The translations under genes and the position numbers were made by a program. The notes beneath the pieces were generated by a model that did not search any database, was not told where the DNA came from, and saw only the letters and a program-made list of their open reading frames with translations. Of a DNA stretch of 64,000 bases, positions 1 through 10,989 are shown piece by piece. The stretch's first letter is position 1; each line of letters begins with the position of its first letter. Source of the DNA: Cyclaneusma minus (taxonomy: Eukaryota > Ascomycota > Leotiomycetes > Marthamycetales > Marthamycetaceae); contig JAKZHN010000026.1 of the NCBI GenBank assembly GCA_037179335.1, forward strand, positions 434,001 through 498,000. The letters are read 5' to 3'.

Positions 1-3000
1 AGAGCGGTCTTACTGCTGTTCTGCGAGCACAGGATGACCCTGACTCGCCTCTTCATGAAGTCACAAACGGGGCCGGGGGCATTCTCAGCCCCCTTATGGG
101 GTCTCATCCTGCCAGTATGTCCTTAGAAGAAGAGCTACTAGCGAGGAGTAAGTAATGCCTTGAACCCGTAGAGAAGTTATGGCCTGACTGACCATGTATA
201 GGGTCTCCACGAAGTCGAAAGGAAGAACTAAGGGTACAAGCAGCTATTCTCAATACCGTCATCCGTTTCTTCTCTGAACTCCACTCTCGGTCTCGTCCTT
301 TCCGAGATTATGCTGCCTCTTCGGACTATGTCCGGTTATTCCTGGCTGTCCTGTATCCTGTCATTGTTGGCGTAGATGCAGTCAGTCCGGAAGCTGAGCT
401 CAATTCGCGGGATTCTGCCCTGACATTCGATGGCGACGATGTTGTCATTGGCTCTTCATCTCGAATGTCGACAGGCAGCACTTCGATAGTTCGCACGGCA
501 TCCGTCGAGACTCTGTTGAACGATTCTCCGGGCACAGCACGGGCTAAGCCGTTACGCCGGCCCTCATCTTTTGTTTTGCTCACTTCATCAGCCACCAGAA
601 ACACGACTCGTCTGAACCCCGTTTCGTCGCCGAGAAAGCAGCTGATAGCCCAGAAGGCGACTAATACGGTAGTTGAGGGACTTCTCGAGACAATAGTCGG
701 AGTTTTCGTCGATCAGGTACTCGGGCGAAAAGACTTTCCTGGTTTTGGCATCTTCCTCAAAGTGCCACCTGGTTTTCGAGAACATCAGGCTTTCTTCGAA
801 TCATACCTGCTGCGCAACACAATCTCCCATCTCAAGAATTCAATCCAGCTTGACATGAAACTGCTCTGGGACACTAAGATATTGATTAACATGTCCAGAT
901 TTTGCACTTATATTGCAGAAACGGTCTTCGAAGGTTGGTTTCTTGCCGGTGCAGAACCACTTATCGAATTCTGTGAATATCTGCTTGATAATTTGCGAAA
1001 ACCAGAGATCTCACAGATGAAGAGCGTGAGGCTCTGCAGTCAAAACATCATGTCAATTAAGAACGTCTTCATTCGTGTCGTACTTCTTAGGCTGTCGGAC
1101 CTCGATAGTCCGGATGTCGATGAAGCCGAAGCCTCCTCCTTCATGCATACACTTAATCTTTCGCAGCCCATTCTGCTGTCTTCTGATGAGACCGAAGATG
1201 AATATCTGAAGCTTGTATGCTTCCAGTTATACCTCAAGTTGGTGGACTCGAGATTGAAGATCCGTCTGGCTGCTGCAGAATTTTGGCGCATACTTCTCAT
1301 TCAAAAGCCATCGGAGACTTCATCTATTCTGGATCATGCATTTTCCATTGACCAACAAGCTGCAAGTAAAGGCTTTAGAAAGCTCGAGCAACTTGACAAC
1401 GAAACTTTCCTGAAATGGGTCGACGATCACCGATCTGAAATTGATGCTCTGTTCTTTGGTGCCATGTCCAAAGCTTGGGAAGACTTCGTCACCAAGCAGA
1501 ACACCACAACGGAAGAGACACGCAAAAATCGTGTGGCAAGGCGGAAAGAGCGTCTGAGGCATTGGCATGAGGAAACTTTGAATGACGACAACATCTTGTT
1601 ACGACATGAAGTGGCTTCCTCCACGTGGATGATCAACATCCATAACGCCGAGCACCTCAAGCATCAAAGGGCAGTTCAGGATCAGCAAGACAACTTGACT
1701 TTCCTGAGTGCCGCCCTCAGCAAAATGGATCGTGACCTGCATAGACCCGGCGCTGTGTTCTACGACAGTGCACCTCAGAAATGGAAGCTGGATCGGACAG
1801 AGGGCCCAAGTCGGATGCGGATAAGGATGTTGCCAGACAGATCGACCCATATCTATGACTACCAGCCCAAACGCAGACCAACCAATGTGCCAAGCTTGGA
1901 GACATTATCTATCAACAAAAAGCCAGAATCCGGCAGCGTGACTCCCACGACACCAGTGACGCCGACTACTCCGGTGCTCGGCTCCAAGAACTCCACAAAC
2001 GGAGCCGAAAAACTTTCTGTAGCTACGCACAGTGACGAGATGGGGCAAAGTTCGGAGGCTGCTACTCCCGAAGAAGACTTCGAGCTTGTGGATGACCCGA
2101 ATTATCCTGCCGGGACTTTTGAAGATAAGAACCGCAAGGTCATGCGGAGCTTGAAACCAGACGACAAAGTGCAGCACGCTTTCAACATTTCACGAATTAT
2201 TGGCCTTGAGGCATGCGAGTGTCTTCTAATCCTGGGCAAGGAATGTCTCTACATCATGGACAACATCTTCCAGCGAGGCGACGGGGAGATTGTGAATGCA
2301 TGGCAAGCGCCTGCAGATGAGCGTGACCCCTTTCTGCAGCTCATTTCTGGGCCTCCATCAAACAAGAAGCCTCAGACAGTACGCCGCGATCAAGAAGTCA
2401 GGAGCTGGAAGTGGGGTGATGTGATTAGCATTTCTAAGCGTCGCTTTCTTTTCCGAGATGTCGCCATTGAAGTCTTCTTTACGGACGGCAGAAGCTATTT
2501 ATTGACCGCTTTCAAACGCAACTTTCGCGATGAAATCTTCCAAAAGATCTCCACCAAAGCACCGCATTCTACTGGAGCCGCACCTTTACCTTCTCCCGAA
2601 GACTCTTGGCGGGTTGAAGCGTTGAAAGCCGGGTATGAGATGCCGACGAGTCTCGGGTCCAAGTTCACCAGCATCTTCAATTCATCCCCTTGGAATCCTA
2701 CAATGCATAGATGGGCTAAAGGAGAGATGTCGAATTTTCACTATCTGATGCTCGTTAACACTATGGCGGGGCGGACCTTTAATGACCTGACCCAGTATCC
2801 GGTCTTTCCTTGGGTTCTGGCGGACTACACGAGTGAAGAGCTTGATCTGGAGAACCCAAGAACTTTCCGTGATCTATCCAAGCCAATGGGTGCTCAGCAC
2901 GATGGCAGGCGACGGGAATTCGTGGAGCGCTACCAGGCTTTCAGTGAAATGGGTGGAGGCGAGCCGGCGTTTCATTATGGCACCCATTACTCTACTGCCA

Positions 3001-4710
3001 TGATCGTCACATCGTATCTTATCAGGCTCCAGCCATTCGTGCAGTCATACCTGTTACTGCAGGGAGGCACATTCGACCACCCCGACCGTCTGTTTTACTC
3101 CATCGAGAAGGCCTGGAAGTCCGCTTCCCAGGAGAACATGACGGACGTCAGAGAGCTTATTCCAGAATTCTTCTACCTCCCCGAGTTCTTGACGAATCAC
3201 AACTCGTTCAATTTCGGTCTGAGGCAAGGCGATGGTGGTTCTATCGACAATGTGGCTCTGCCGCCATGGGCCAAAGGTGACCCGAAGATCTTCATCGCGA
3301 AGCACAGAGAGGCTTTGGAGAGTCCATTTGTCACTCGAAACCTTCATCACTGGATAGACCTCGTATTTGGTTCCAAACAACGGGGCGACGCAGCCATTGA
3401 AAACGTCAATGTCTTCCATCACCTATCCTACCACGGCGCGAGAGACCTCGACAATATTGAGGATGCTCGCGATCGTTCCACGACGATTCAGATCATTCAC
3501 AACTTTGGACAGACTCCGCACCAAGTCTTCTCCAAACCGCATTCTGCTCAGGGGGATGTTTCTCGCAAGCAGAAGAAACTTGACACCACAGCTGAGTCAT
3601 TGACCCAAACTCCGTCCATGCTGCTTGGTACTAGACTACAATCTCGCGTTGCTTCCCAGAATACTAATGGCAGCATAGATAATGCATCGCACGCTACCGA
3701 AACTATTTCCTGTTACAAGGATAACCAACGCACCTACAGACCCTCGCCTTGGACTAATATACCGTCCAAAGAAAAGAGAAAGATGAGATGGGGCTTTGCC
3801 GATTGCAGTTTGAGATTCTACTCCTGTGACAAGGACCGAGAGGTAAGTCGAACATCCCCTTAAGCAGTCGTATTCTGGGTCTCACGTCGACTAACACATC
3901 TCCAGCAACTAATCGGACTCTTCGAAAACCTCCACCAAGGTCAAATCAACTGCGCCAAGTTCGCCGATTCCCGCACCCTAATTACCGGCGGCGATGACTG
4001 CGTCGTATCCGCCTTCACAGTATCCGGCATCAACGAAAAGTCCATCAAAGACCTCGACCAACGCGCCTCACTCTTCGGCCACCGCCAACCCATCATCCAC
4101 ATCGAAATCTCCCAAGCCTTCAGCACCATCCTCTCCGCATCTCTCGACGGCGACGTCTTTCTCTGGAACCTCAACACCATGGAATTCGTGCGCAAGCTCT
4201 CTCTCCCCGCCCCCGTCTCCTGCGCCGCCATCAACAACCTAACCGGCGACATCCTTTTTTGCCGGGGCCAAAACGCCGTTCTTACAACTCTCAACGGCGA
4301 ATTGCTCTGCGACCAGAACGTATGCAGTTACGAAACTGATGAGATTTTTTCTTGCGCTTTCTTTGAGGGTGGTGAGGATAGGGAGAATTCGCACGAATGG
4401 TTGGCTAATGAATTGGTGCTCACTTGTCATAAGAGGGGTGTGGTGAATGTTTGGAAGAAGACGACTGATCGGTTGGGGAAGTGGATGCTGGCGTTGGTGA
4501 AGAGGCTGGATCATGTGGACGAAAAGACGGAGGAGAAGAGGAATGTGGAGAAGGCGATCGTGAAGGTGGCTACGTATGCGAATAAGGTTGTTACGACGGA
4601 TGAGGATGGGAGGACTGTGAGTGTTCCGAACTCCCGGCACGATTCCCAATGTTTGAGCTGACGTTTTGATATGATAGTATGAATGGCGAACTGTGCTGCA
4701 TGAGAAATGA
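1..4710 (+). CDS. BEACH-domain protein (PH-BEACH, BEACH, WD40), 5' partial
   Basis: Large scaffold protein of the Beige/BEACH family (yeast Bph1, neurobeachin and LYST relatives), which act in vesicle trafficking and membrane fusion. My exon model is <1-147, 202-3842, 3906-4616 and 4678-4710, with introns of 54, 63 and 61 nt that all have GT-AG ends. The frame is open from base 3, so the true start lies upstream; 1,509 residues are visible. A PH-like BEACH-associated domain is coded at about 2,090-2,560. The BEACH domain is coded at about 2,690-3,560, with the family signatures SNFHYLMLVNTMAGR, YPVFPWVLADY, FHYGTHYS and IPEFFYLPEFL. WD40-type sequence follows in exon 3, and the short last exon encodes YEWRTVLHEK and a stop. 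The final domain is recognised only after removing both 3' introns. The PTTPVTPTTPV stretch just before the PH region is a low-complexity linker. Family assignment is very secure; the exact cargo or pathway is not. Confidence 0.93.
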
Positions 4711-5237
4711 TGGGAAACATACCGGGTGGCATCAGTAGGGTTTCACGTTCATGAGAAATCTCATGCGCAGGCGGGGGGTGGTTTGTTTTTGTACTGAACA
4801 TTTTGCATTGTTGGATGGGTCATGGCGATGGCGTTGGCTTTTTACCATTCCAGCGGTTTTGACAATGACGGGAAGTTCTTCGCACGCGATAGAAAGAGTG
4901 GGCGGCCAGGACGTGGTGTTCCTCCGATCGAGCGGGTGGTGGGATTGAAAGTTAGCGGGTGCTTTTGGTGCGTGAAAAGGCACAGGGACACGATTGTAAC
5001 TAGTCGTTAACCATCTAACTTACTCTTCAAACGGGCTTCGAATGCACATGTTTATCCTCCGTGTTGAGTGATGTTTCTGAAGGCTTTGCTATAACCATCT
5101 GTAGACGCTTACCGGCCACTAATAGATATGGCTTCGCATCTAGTAGTGGTACAATACCGTACCTCTTCAACACCCTCACGGCGAGGTTCTAGTCAGTAAT
5201 CAAGCCTGAGCCCCCCGTTGAGAATTTGCCAGTTATT
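4711..5237. other. Intergenic, 3' flank of the BEACH gene
   Basis: No gene can be supported here. Short open frames exist but show no family resemblance and overlap the likely 3' UTR of the BEACH gene. Confidence 0.5.
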
Positions 5238-5600
5238 GCTAGATATGGCTCTTGATCTAATAGTCTGGTACTGTCTCCAATTCACGCTCCCACCGCCGAA
5301 TATGCTCTCGATCCGTGGCTCAACTGCAATACTGTTTTCACACTCCCATTGCTAGATATTGCTCTGGACTTCGCACTTCCATACCATTCATCGTCCATGT
5401 CATCAAATCGAGATTTGAATTTGAGGATCTATTCACCAGTTCAGCCAGAGCCCTCCAATCAAGCAGTTGCCTGTCATTGCCAAATACGGCCTCCAATCCG
5501 ATAATGCAATACTGGTCCCAACTCACTCTCCCATTACTGAATATATCTCCCGATTTTGCAGTTCACTACCATTCCTCATCGCCGCTCTCACATAAAAACT
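5238..5600. repeat. Decayed minisatellite, unit about 57 bp
   Basis: Degenerate tandem units begin at about 5,238, 5,295, 5,351, 5,479 and 5,537. Neighbouring complete units are 56-58 bp. Each opens with a form of GCTAGATATGGCTC or GCCGAATATGCTCTC and ends near CTCACTCTCCCATT. The copies are strongly diverged, so this is an old array. It lies directly upstream of the tRNA gene. A possible weaker unit lies at about 5,120. Confidence 0.55.
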
Positions 5601-5625
5601 TCATTACCAAATTCCCTATGGATGT

Positions 5626-5647
5626 GGCAATTTGGAGGAGCGGTTAA
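5626..5647 (+). repeat. Partial duplicate of a tRNA-Ser 5' half
   Basis: The stretch GGCAATTTGGAGGAGCGG followed by TTAAC closely matches the acceptor strand and D-arm of the complete tRNA-Ser that begins 78 bp downstream. No anticodon arm or 3' half follows, so this is a fragment and not a functional gene. Confidence 0.5.
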
Positions 5648-5703
5648 CCAGTAAGGTATGAGAAATCCATACCTTTTGTCATCAATTGGAGCAGTTTTGG
5701 AGC

Positions 5704-5807
5704 GGCACTTTGGCGGAGCGGTTAACGCGATGCCCTGCTATTCTTTCATCAGTCTAGCTGATCAGGCATTTCCTTCGGGAGCGTGTGTTCGAATCACACA
5801 GGTGTCG
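5704..5807 (+). tRNA. tRNA-Ser(GCT) with a 23-nt intron
   Basis: The cloverleaf folds by hand. The acceptor stem GGCACTT pairs with AGGTGTC (5,800-5,806) and is followed by discriminator G at 5,807, as expected for eukaryotic serine tRNA. The D-arm carries GAGCGGTTAA. The anticodon stem ATGCC/GGCAT encloses anticodon GCT at 5,737-5,739 after U33. An intron follows position 37 at 5,741-5,763. The long variable arm (TTCC TTCG GGAG) marks a class II tRNA, and the T-arm is GTGTG-TTCGAAT-CACAC. The internal B box (GGTTCGAATCC type) reads GTTCGAATC. It decodes AGC/AGU codons. Confidence 0.93.
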
Positions 5808-5816
5808 GCGAGTTTG

Positions 5817-5827
5817 TTTTTGTTTTT
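5817..5827 (+). terminator. Pol III terminator of tRNA-Ser
   Basis: Two runs of five T residues separated by one G begin ten bases after the tRNA 3' end, the usual Pol III stop signal. Confidence 0.75.
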
Positions 5828-7163
5828 GATTGGTTGTGTGTCTGACCCCACCAGTATCGTTACCTAGGCAACCACTAGCGCCAAGACTGGATAACCTCAT
5901 GGGAAACTGGAGCTCCAGCTACCCTTTTAAATTTTCCAAGACGACAAGTCAACCACGTTAATATGGGGTTTTTGCCAGCCCGACAGGATTTGCATGCTCG
6001 AGAAATCTGAGGTCTCGGTGCTGAGCTGGCACTCTCGGCTGGATTATCTATCATTCTTATTAGAGGAATTCAAATAGACGTATTTCTAGATAAGAGTGAG
6101 AGATTAATTGGGGAGAGAAAACTGGGCGACTAGGTCTCGGCAGTAGCAAAAGACATCCAGACTCTGCAGAGGCCTTACTTTACCGGCTCCCTCACGTCCT
6201 CAGCTGCGGCTGACCCGTAAGCTCGGCAGGCACTAGCTTTCCAGCTCCGTGATGTCTCTTTCAACCTCCATTGCTCTGCCCCGTCAATATTTTCGCCATC
6301 TTTACATATCGATTGCTTCAGATTGACATGCCGAGGCATCTGTACTCTGTCCCTGTGGCACAGACATGTACCGATCCTGGTGACAAAATTCGAAGATATG
6401 GCTGACCTGTACCTTCAAGCTCCACGTGGGGCTAAACAATACCGAAGTTCAACTATTGAAACAACGGCAGTTCTTTTGAGCTGTAAACTGCCCCCTCTCC
6501 AGTAAGCAAGTCCTTGCCATATTTCGCTCACGAGCCATCCTCCCCGCCTTTTCGTAGGGACTGCTCCATCCCATCGGCCAATCCCGCTTAACTCTCACGC
6601 TGAGATCCTGACCGATTTGAAAACGAAGAAATGCGTGAATGCATTCGAAATTTCCCTACTTTTTCGGCGGAAGTATACCGGCGAATTGGCCGAATTCTCC
6701 TGGAATACGACGACACGGAAAAAGTCTGGGGGTGGCGTGTTTTTAAAAGCCGATTTCCGGTAAGCACTTATCAGAAATGGCCGGTAGAAAGATAGTTGTC
6801 CAGTTGACCTGGGTTGTTTGTGGTTGTGTTCTGATAGCTTGAGTCGAGCCCAATACTTGGGATGCTCCAAAGGGCTCGAACTCTCGAGGTGGCTCAACCT
6901 TGTCATCTTCCCTTGCTGCATGTGCAGCCCCTTGGATTTCCGAGCGTATCGCCGAGTTTTGCGTAGAAATCCTGTTGCCCCCAAGTACAGTAACGAGGCA
7001 CTTTTCCGAGACCAATAATTTCAAGCCGATCTTGAAGTAGAGGGGCTTTGAACATCAAAACCAGGCGCATGATAACAGCATTTTGCCCTTCGACTTGTGG
7101 ACAACTCCCCAGACTCCATAATTCCTCCCTCTTCCCTCCCCCCCTCCGGGGCCCCTTTTGCTA
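5828..7163. other. Intergenic, no gene seen
   Basis: The region is of balanced composition. Only short frames without family resemblance are present, and no additional RNA gene could be folded. Confidence 0.5.
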
Positions 7164-7385
7164 CAGTGGGAGGAAAAAAGTCCGAATACAGTCCATAGTC
7201 TCCAAATAATTGTAAATATCCCAAATGATCAGGAATATCCCTAATAACTTGGAATATTCCAAAGCATTGGGAATATTTCTAATTACTGGGAATATTTCTA
7301 ATTACTGGGAATATTTCTGGTTATTTAGAATATTCGCAATCCAGCTGAGACTGTAGGCCGTATTCAGACTTTTTTCCACCCACTG
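7164..7385. mobile_element. TA-flanked MITE with internal 19-bp satellite
   Basis: Terminal inverted repeats of about 36 bp start CAGTGGGAGGAAAAAAGTCC on the left and, read on the other strand, CAGTGGGTGGAAAAAAGTCT on the right. They are flanked by TA on both sides (7,162-7,163 and 7,386-7,387), as for Tc1/mariner/Fot1-type transposons. The element is 222 bp with no coding capacity. Its interior is a tandem array of 19-bp units of the form GGGAATATTTCTAATTACT, with about six copies, two of them identical. A related copy lies at 25,578-25,765. Confidence 0.85.
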
Positions 7386-9151
7386 TAGTAGTAGTACTCG
7401 AAAACCCCTCTCGCGAAGATCGAAGGCGCTAGACTTTAGTCCGTGCTTGCTTGACGTTTAGCGTTTCAAAGTCCAGACAAACACCTGAAATCTTGGGGTA
7501 GAGTACGTTTTCCATCCAAAGGATCTCCTGTCCATGCGCCTGGACCCATTCATCGCTCGGACATCTGTCAAGTGATACCCTGCAGGTGGCGCCAGGCTGC
7601 AGATCAGGGTCGGATGGATCCGATCAGCCTCTGGACCGTACGATCCCGGATCTTCAGCTCTGATATCCACAGTCGTCACAAATAGAGTAATACGAATGCT
7701 GGCATGGCGTTGGCCCCGATTTTCGGTCGGAAACCGAAGTCGCAGACCCGAAGTCGCCGAAGGAGAAATTGAGAATTGAAGATTCTTCATGTCTCCACTC
7801 GTGAGTGAGATTCTCGAGTTGACCTCGGTTTGCCATGAGAGGACGCCGTTGACTAAATATCTCCAATCCAGGTGAAGAAAGGCGTCGTGAAGATACCTGT
7901 TCTCAGAACACATTGATGCATGAAGATGGAGAAGATCTTCGGCGCCAAGGGCCCCTGCGCAGATATATGTGGGTCTGTGGGGACTCGCGCGAGTCCGCGA
8001 TTCGCGAACGATTTGCATCGAATTCGATTCTTCATCAACTCCCTTGGAAAACCTTCTCAACCCCAATATTCATCACACAATTATCGTAGACACAGAATCA
8101 GGCCGGATCTTCATTCAATGCAAGTTTCAACCCATGGATATCAATGTCTAAACCATCGATTTACAAGCGATCCCCCTTTTCCGGGGACCCCTCCTATCTA
8201 AGGACTCCTCCCGCAAGCCTCGAGGTGAAGTCATATCTCGGCTCTCCCCGGCGATGGCTGATACATTGTCTCGCCTTTGAAGTGTGAGGCACAGCATTTT
8301 ATGCGCATTGCGAAGCATCGACTTGAAATTCTTGGATAGATCATAGGAGGTATCAGAGCCAAAGGGATCAATCATACACGGCGAGGAGACGTATGCCCAT
8401 CCCTTGAAGAGATCTGCTACTGAAGCTTACCAGGTCCATGGAATTGAGGACTAGCAGAAGATAAGAAAATGAAGAGTTATCTGCAAGACGTCTGCATCAA
8501 AGTGATCTGATATCCTTGTCTTCCCCCTCTGCGGAATGCTCCAACCGAGATGGCCGCGCCGCACGTCCAAGGCTCAAAAGAGAAGGTCGCCGGTATTCGA
8601 GACTGACGCTATGGCAATTTATATATTGTTCAGCCCCACAAAATAAATGACATACCTCATGTAGCCGCTTTTTCCGAAATGTACTACGACTCTTGTGGCG
8701 AAGCACTCGATCTAACACACACTTCTGCATAAGTCTCTCTTGTTCTCTGTACGGTCCCGCAGAAAAGACCCTTTGCTATGACTTATTATTCAACTTAACA
8801 TTCCAAATACAACTATAAACGACCTATACAACTGACTAATGCAGACATTTGCCACGTTTTACAACGATCTCCGACTGGGATTGTCCAAGAAAACGTGGCT
8901 CAAGTGGTCGATCCCCAGAATCTGGACCTGCAAGAACGGATGATGATTCAAATCGAGTCCGGGAAAGACTGCAACAGGACGGACTATAAACACTGTCTTA
9001 TAACTTGGGACGGTCCGTGGACCGCGCTTGACCTCCATGGCTCGCTGACAAAAAGAACATTTGCCCCGTCAAGTCTCTTCCCTGGGACATTTTGCTTTTT
9101 TGGCTTCATGACTCCATTACTGTCGTTACCATTCACCTATCTCTCATCATT
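7386..9151. other. Intergenic and 5' leader of the membrane-protein gene
   Basis: A minus-strand frame of about 200 codons (7,458-8,066) is open, but it starts without ATG and resembles no family I know. The remaining stretch up to 9,151 is probably promoter and leader of the downstream gene. Confidence 0.4.
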
Positions 9152-10264
9152 ATGTCTGGAAAGTACGACAACCTAGGAGACCGCGGGGTCGGTCTCTTTG
9201 TTATGGGCGTCACCGGCCTTACTTTAACATCATTGACTTTCGCTATGCGGCTATGGACTCGTGCTCGGATCGTCAAGGCTTTTGGTGCTGATGACTGGGT
9301 CATCGTTGTTACTCAAGGTTTTTATATGTGGTCTGTGATAGACACGATTATACTGTCTCTCGTGGGATTCGGCCAGCACGTAGAGAATCTCGATATCGAC
9401 CAAATCGTGACCGGTTTCATGCACGCCCTCCTAGCTGAAGTGGCATACGCCTTCTCCGTTTTCGGCATTCGACTCTCCGTTTGCATTCTTTACCTTCGCC
9501 TTACTACGATCCCTTGGCAACGATATACGCTCTATACTCTCGTGACAGTCAACGGTCTTTACTGTCTTGGATACGTCATTCTCTGCCTGAACCAATGTCA
9601 CCCAGTCAGCTACGCATGGAATCAATGGATCGAAACCAATGGCTACTGCCTACCGGATCACATCGTACCTGACGCTACCTACGGCCACAACTCCCTCTCC
9701 GTCCTCTCCGACTGGACTCTGGCCGCGATGCCCGTTTTCCTCCTGAAAGACACGCAAATGAACTTCCGAGCAAAATGCGTCGTCGTCCTCCTCCTCGGCC
9801 TCGGTTCCTTCGCCAGCATAGCAGCCATAGTCCGCATCACCGTCCTCGACGGCCTGCTCAACAATCCCGACTACACATACCGCGTTGCGCCAGTCATTTT
9901 CTGGGCCGGCATCGAAACCACGCTTGGCATCGTCGCAAACAACATTTCCACCTGCCGACCGATCTTCAAGAGATTCTTGGGCGACAAGACCAAATCCACA
10001 AACCATTATTACTATGATTCTCAGGGACGAAAGGGATCACTGGCCAAGTCTTTCTCGAAACCGGGTTCCAGGGGATACATTCTCAATCACTCGGGGACTG
10101 ACAGAGGCGATCCGGAGAACCTGGATGGTATTGAGTTGAGCAATAAGCAGCCGTGGATTATTACGAAAAAGAGTGAGATCTGTTTTGAGACGGAGAGCAA
10201 GCGCTCTGATGAGGATGACTCGCCCACTGCACGGCAGAGGGAACTCGGTCTGCATGGAATATAG
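9152..10264 (+). CDS. Fungal rhodopsin-like integral membrane protein
   Basis: A 370-residue single-exon gene. It belongs to the large family of fungal seven-helix proteins with the rhodopsin-like domain (SAT4/PTH11-related, Pfam 'fungal rhodopsin domain'). Seven hydrophobic segments are visible at about residues 13-33, 48-71, 86-115, 124-146, 181-198, 208-230 and 244-266. Family marks include the RLWTRARIVKAFGADDW motif after helix 1, LNQCHP after helix 4, and FWAGIETTLGIVANNISTCRP in helix 7. The hydrophilic tail (residues 275-370) is charged and probably cytoplasmic. I chose the ATG at 9,152 because the open frame upstream to 9,092 has no other ATG. No catalytic role is established for the family; some members are surface sensors in plant-associated fungi. 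The ligand is unknown. Confidence 0.88.
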   Translation: MSGKYDNLGDRGVGLFVMGVTGLTLTSLTFAMRLWTRARIVKAFGADDWVIVVTQGFYMWSVIDTIILSLVGFGQHVENLDIDQIVTGFMHALLAEVAYAFSVFGIRLSVCILYLRLTTIPWQRYTLYTLVTVNGLYCLGYVILCLNQCHPVSYAWNQWIETNGYCLPDHIVPDATYGHNSLSVLSDWTLAAMPVFLLKDTQMNFRAKCVVVLLLGLGSFASIAAIVRITVLDGLLNNPDYTYRVAPVIFWAGIETTLGIVANNISTCRPIFKRFLGDKTKSTNHYYYDSQGRKGSLAKSFSKPGSRGYILNHSGTDRGDPENLDGIELSNKQPWIITKKSEICFETESKRSDEDDSPTARQRELGLHGI

Positions 10265-10989
10265 AGGCTTGGGCGTCTCCGCTGGGCTTGGACGACCACT
10301 TCGTTCTATTAAATTTCTTTGTTGGATTTAGGGAGGACCAGGTGGATCTGTTGGCGTTAAAGGGGTAAAAACGGGGCAATGGACGCCACTGGCGGTTTGG
10401 GGTTGGAGATATTCTGTTCGGAGATTATGGAGCGGAAATTTGTAGATACCTACCTGTTCAGGAGGACTTTGCTACCTAGGTCTGCAATCCATTCCTTCGA
10501 ACATACAATGCGCTGGTCCTGATTGGGATACGTTGTTACTTGCCACCAGCCTCATTGATCTTCGCTGCCATCATCTGTGTCCAGAAACTTAAATAAAGCC
10601 CAACTATCTCACCCGAGTCACTGGTCCCTACATGCTATCATCAAAAATTTTGCAAAGGCAACAAGCTTCAAAGAAGACATCTGCAAAAGAGGGAACAGTC
10701 TTTTATTGCCACTAAGTATATACAAGAAAAATAGCGGTAATTTTCTCCAGGTTCAGAACTATTAATGAATGACTTGACACACGTCCATTTCCCGATGACC
10801 CGTATTCCCCAAGTCACCAGCCTGAAAAATCCGGACGTTCTTCAATACCAGTACTAATGCAAATGCACCACCATTTTTCAAAAATAGGAAATAAATTTTC
10901 CTCGAGTCTCATCACTCCTCAACAAATTTCCTCCCCACAAACGGAAATGGCAGCCGGCTACCGGTGGTACGAATTTTTGGGTAAGGCAC
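10265..10989. other. Intergenic between convergent genes
   Basis: This stretch separates the 3' ends of the membrane-protein gene (+) and the secreted repeat protein (-). I see no gene in it; it should hold both 3' UTRs. Confidence 0.5.

Noticed and set aside
7458..8066. Minus-strand open frame of about 200 codons
   Set aside because: It opens without ATG, has no recognisable domain, and other frames of the same stretch are similarly open.
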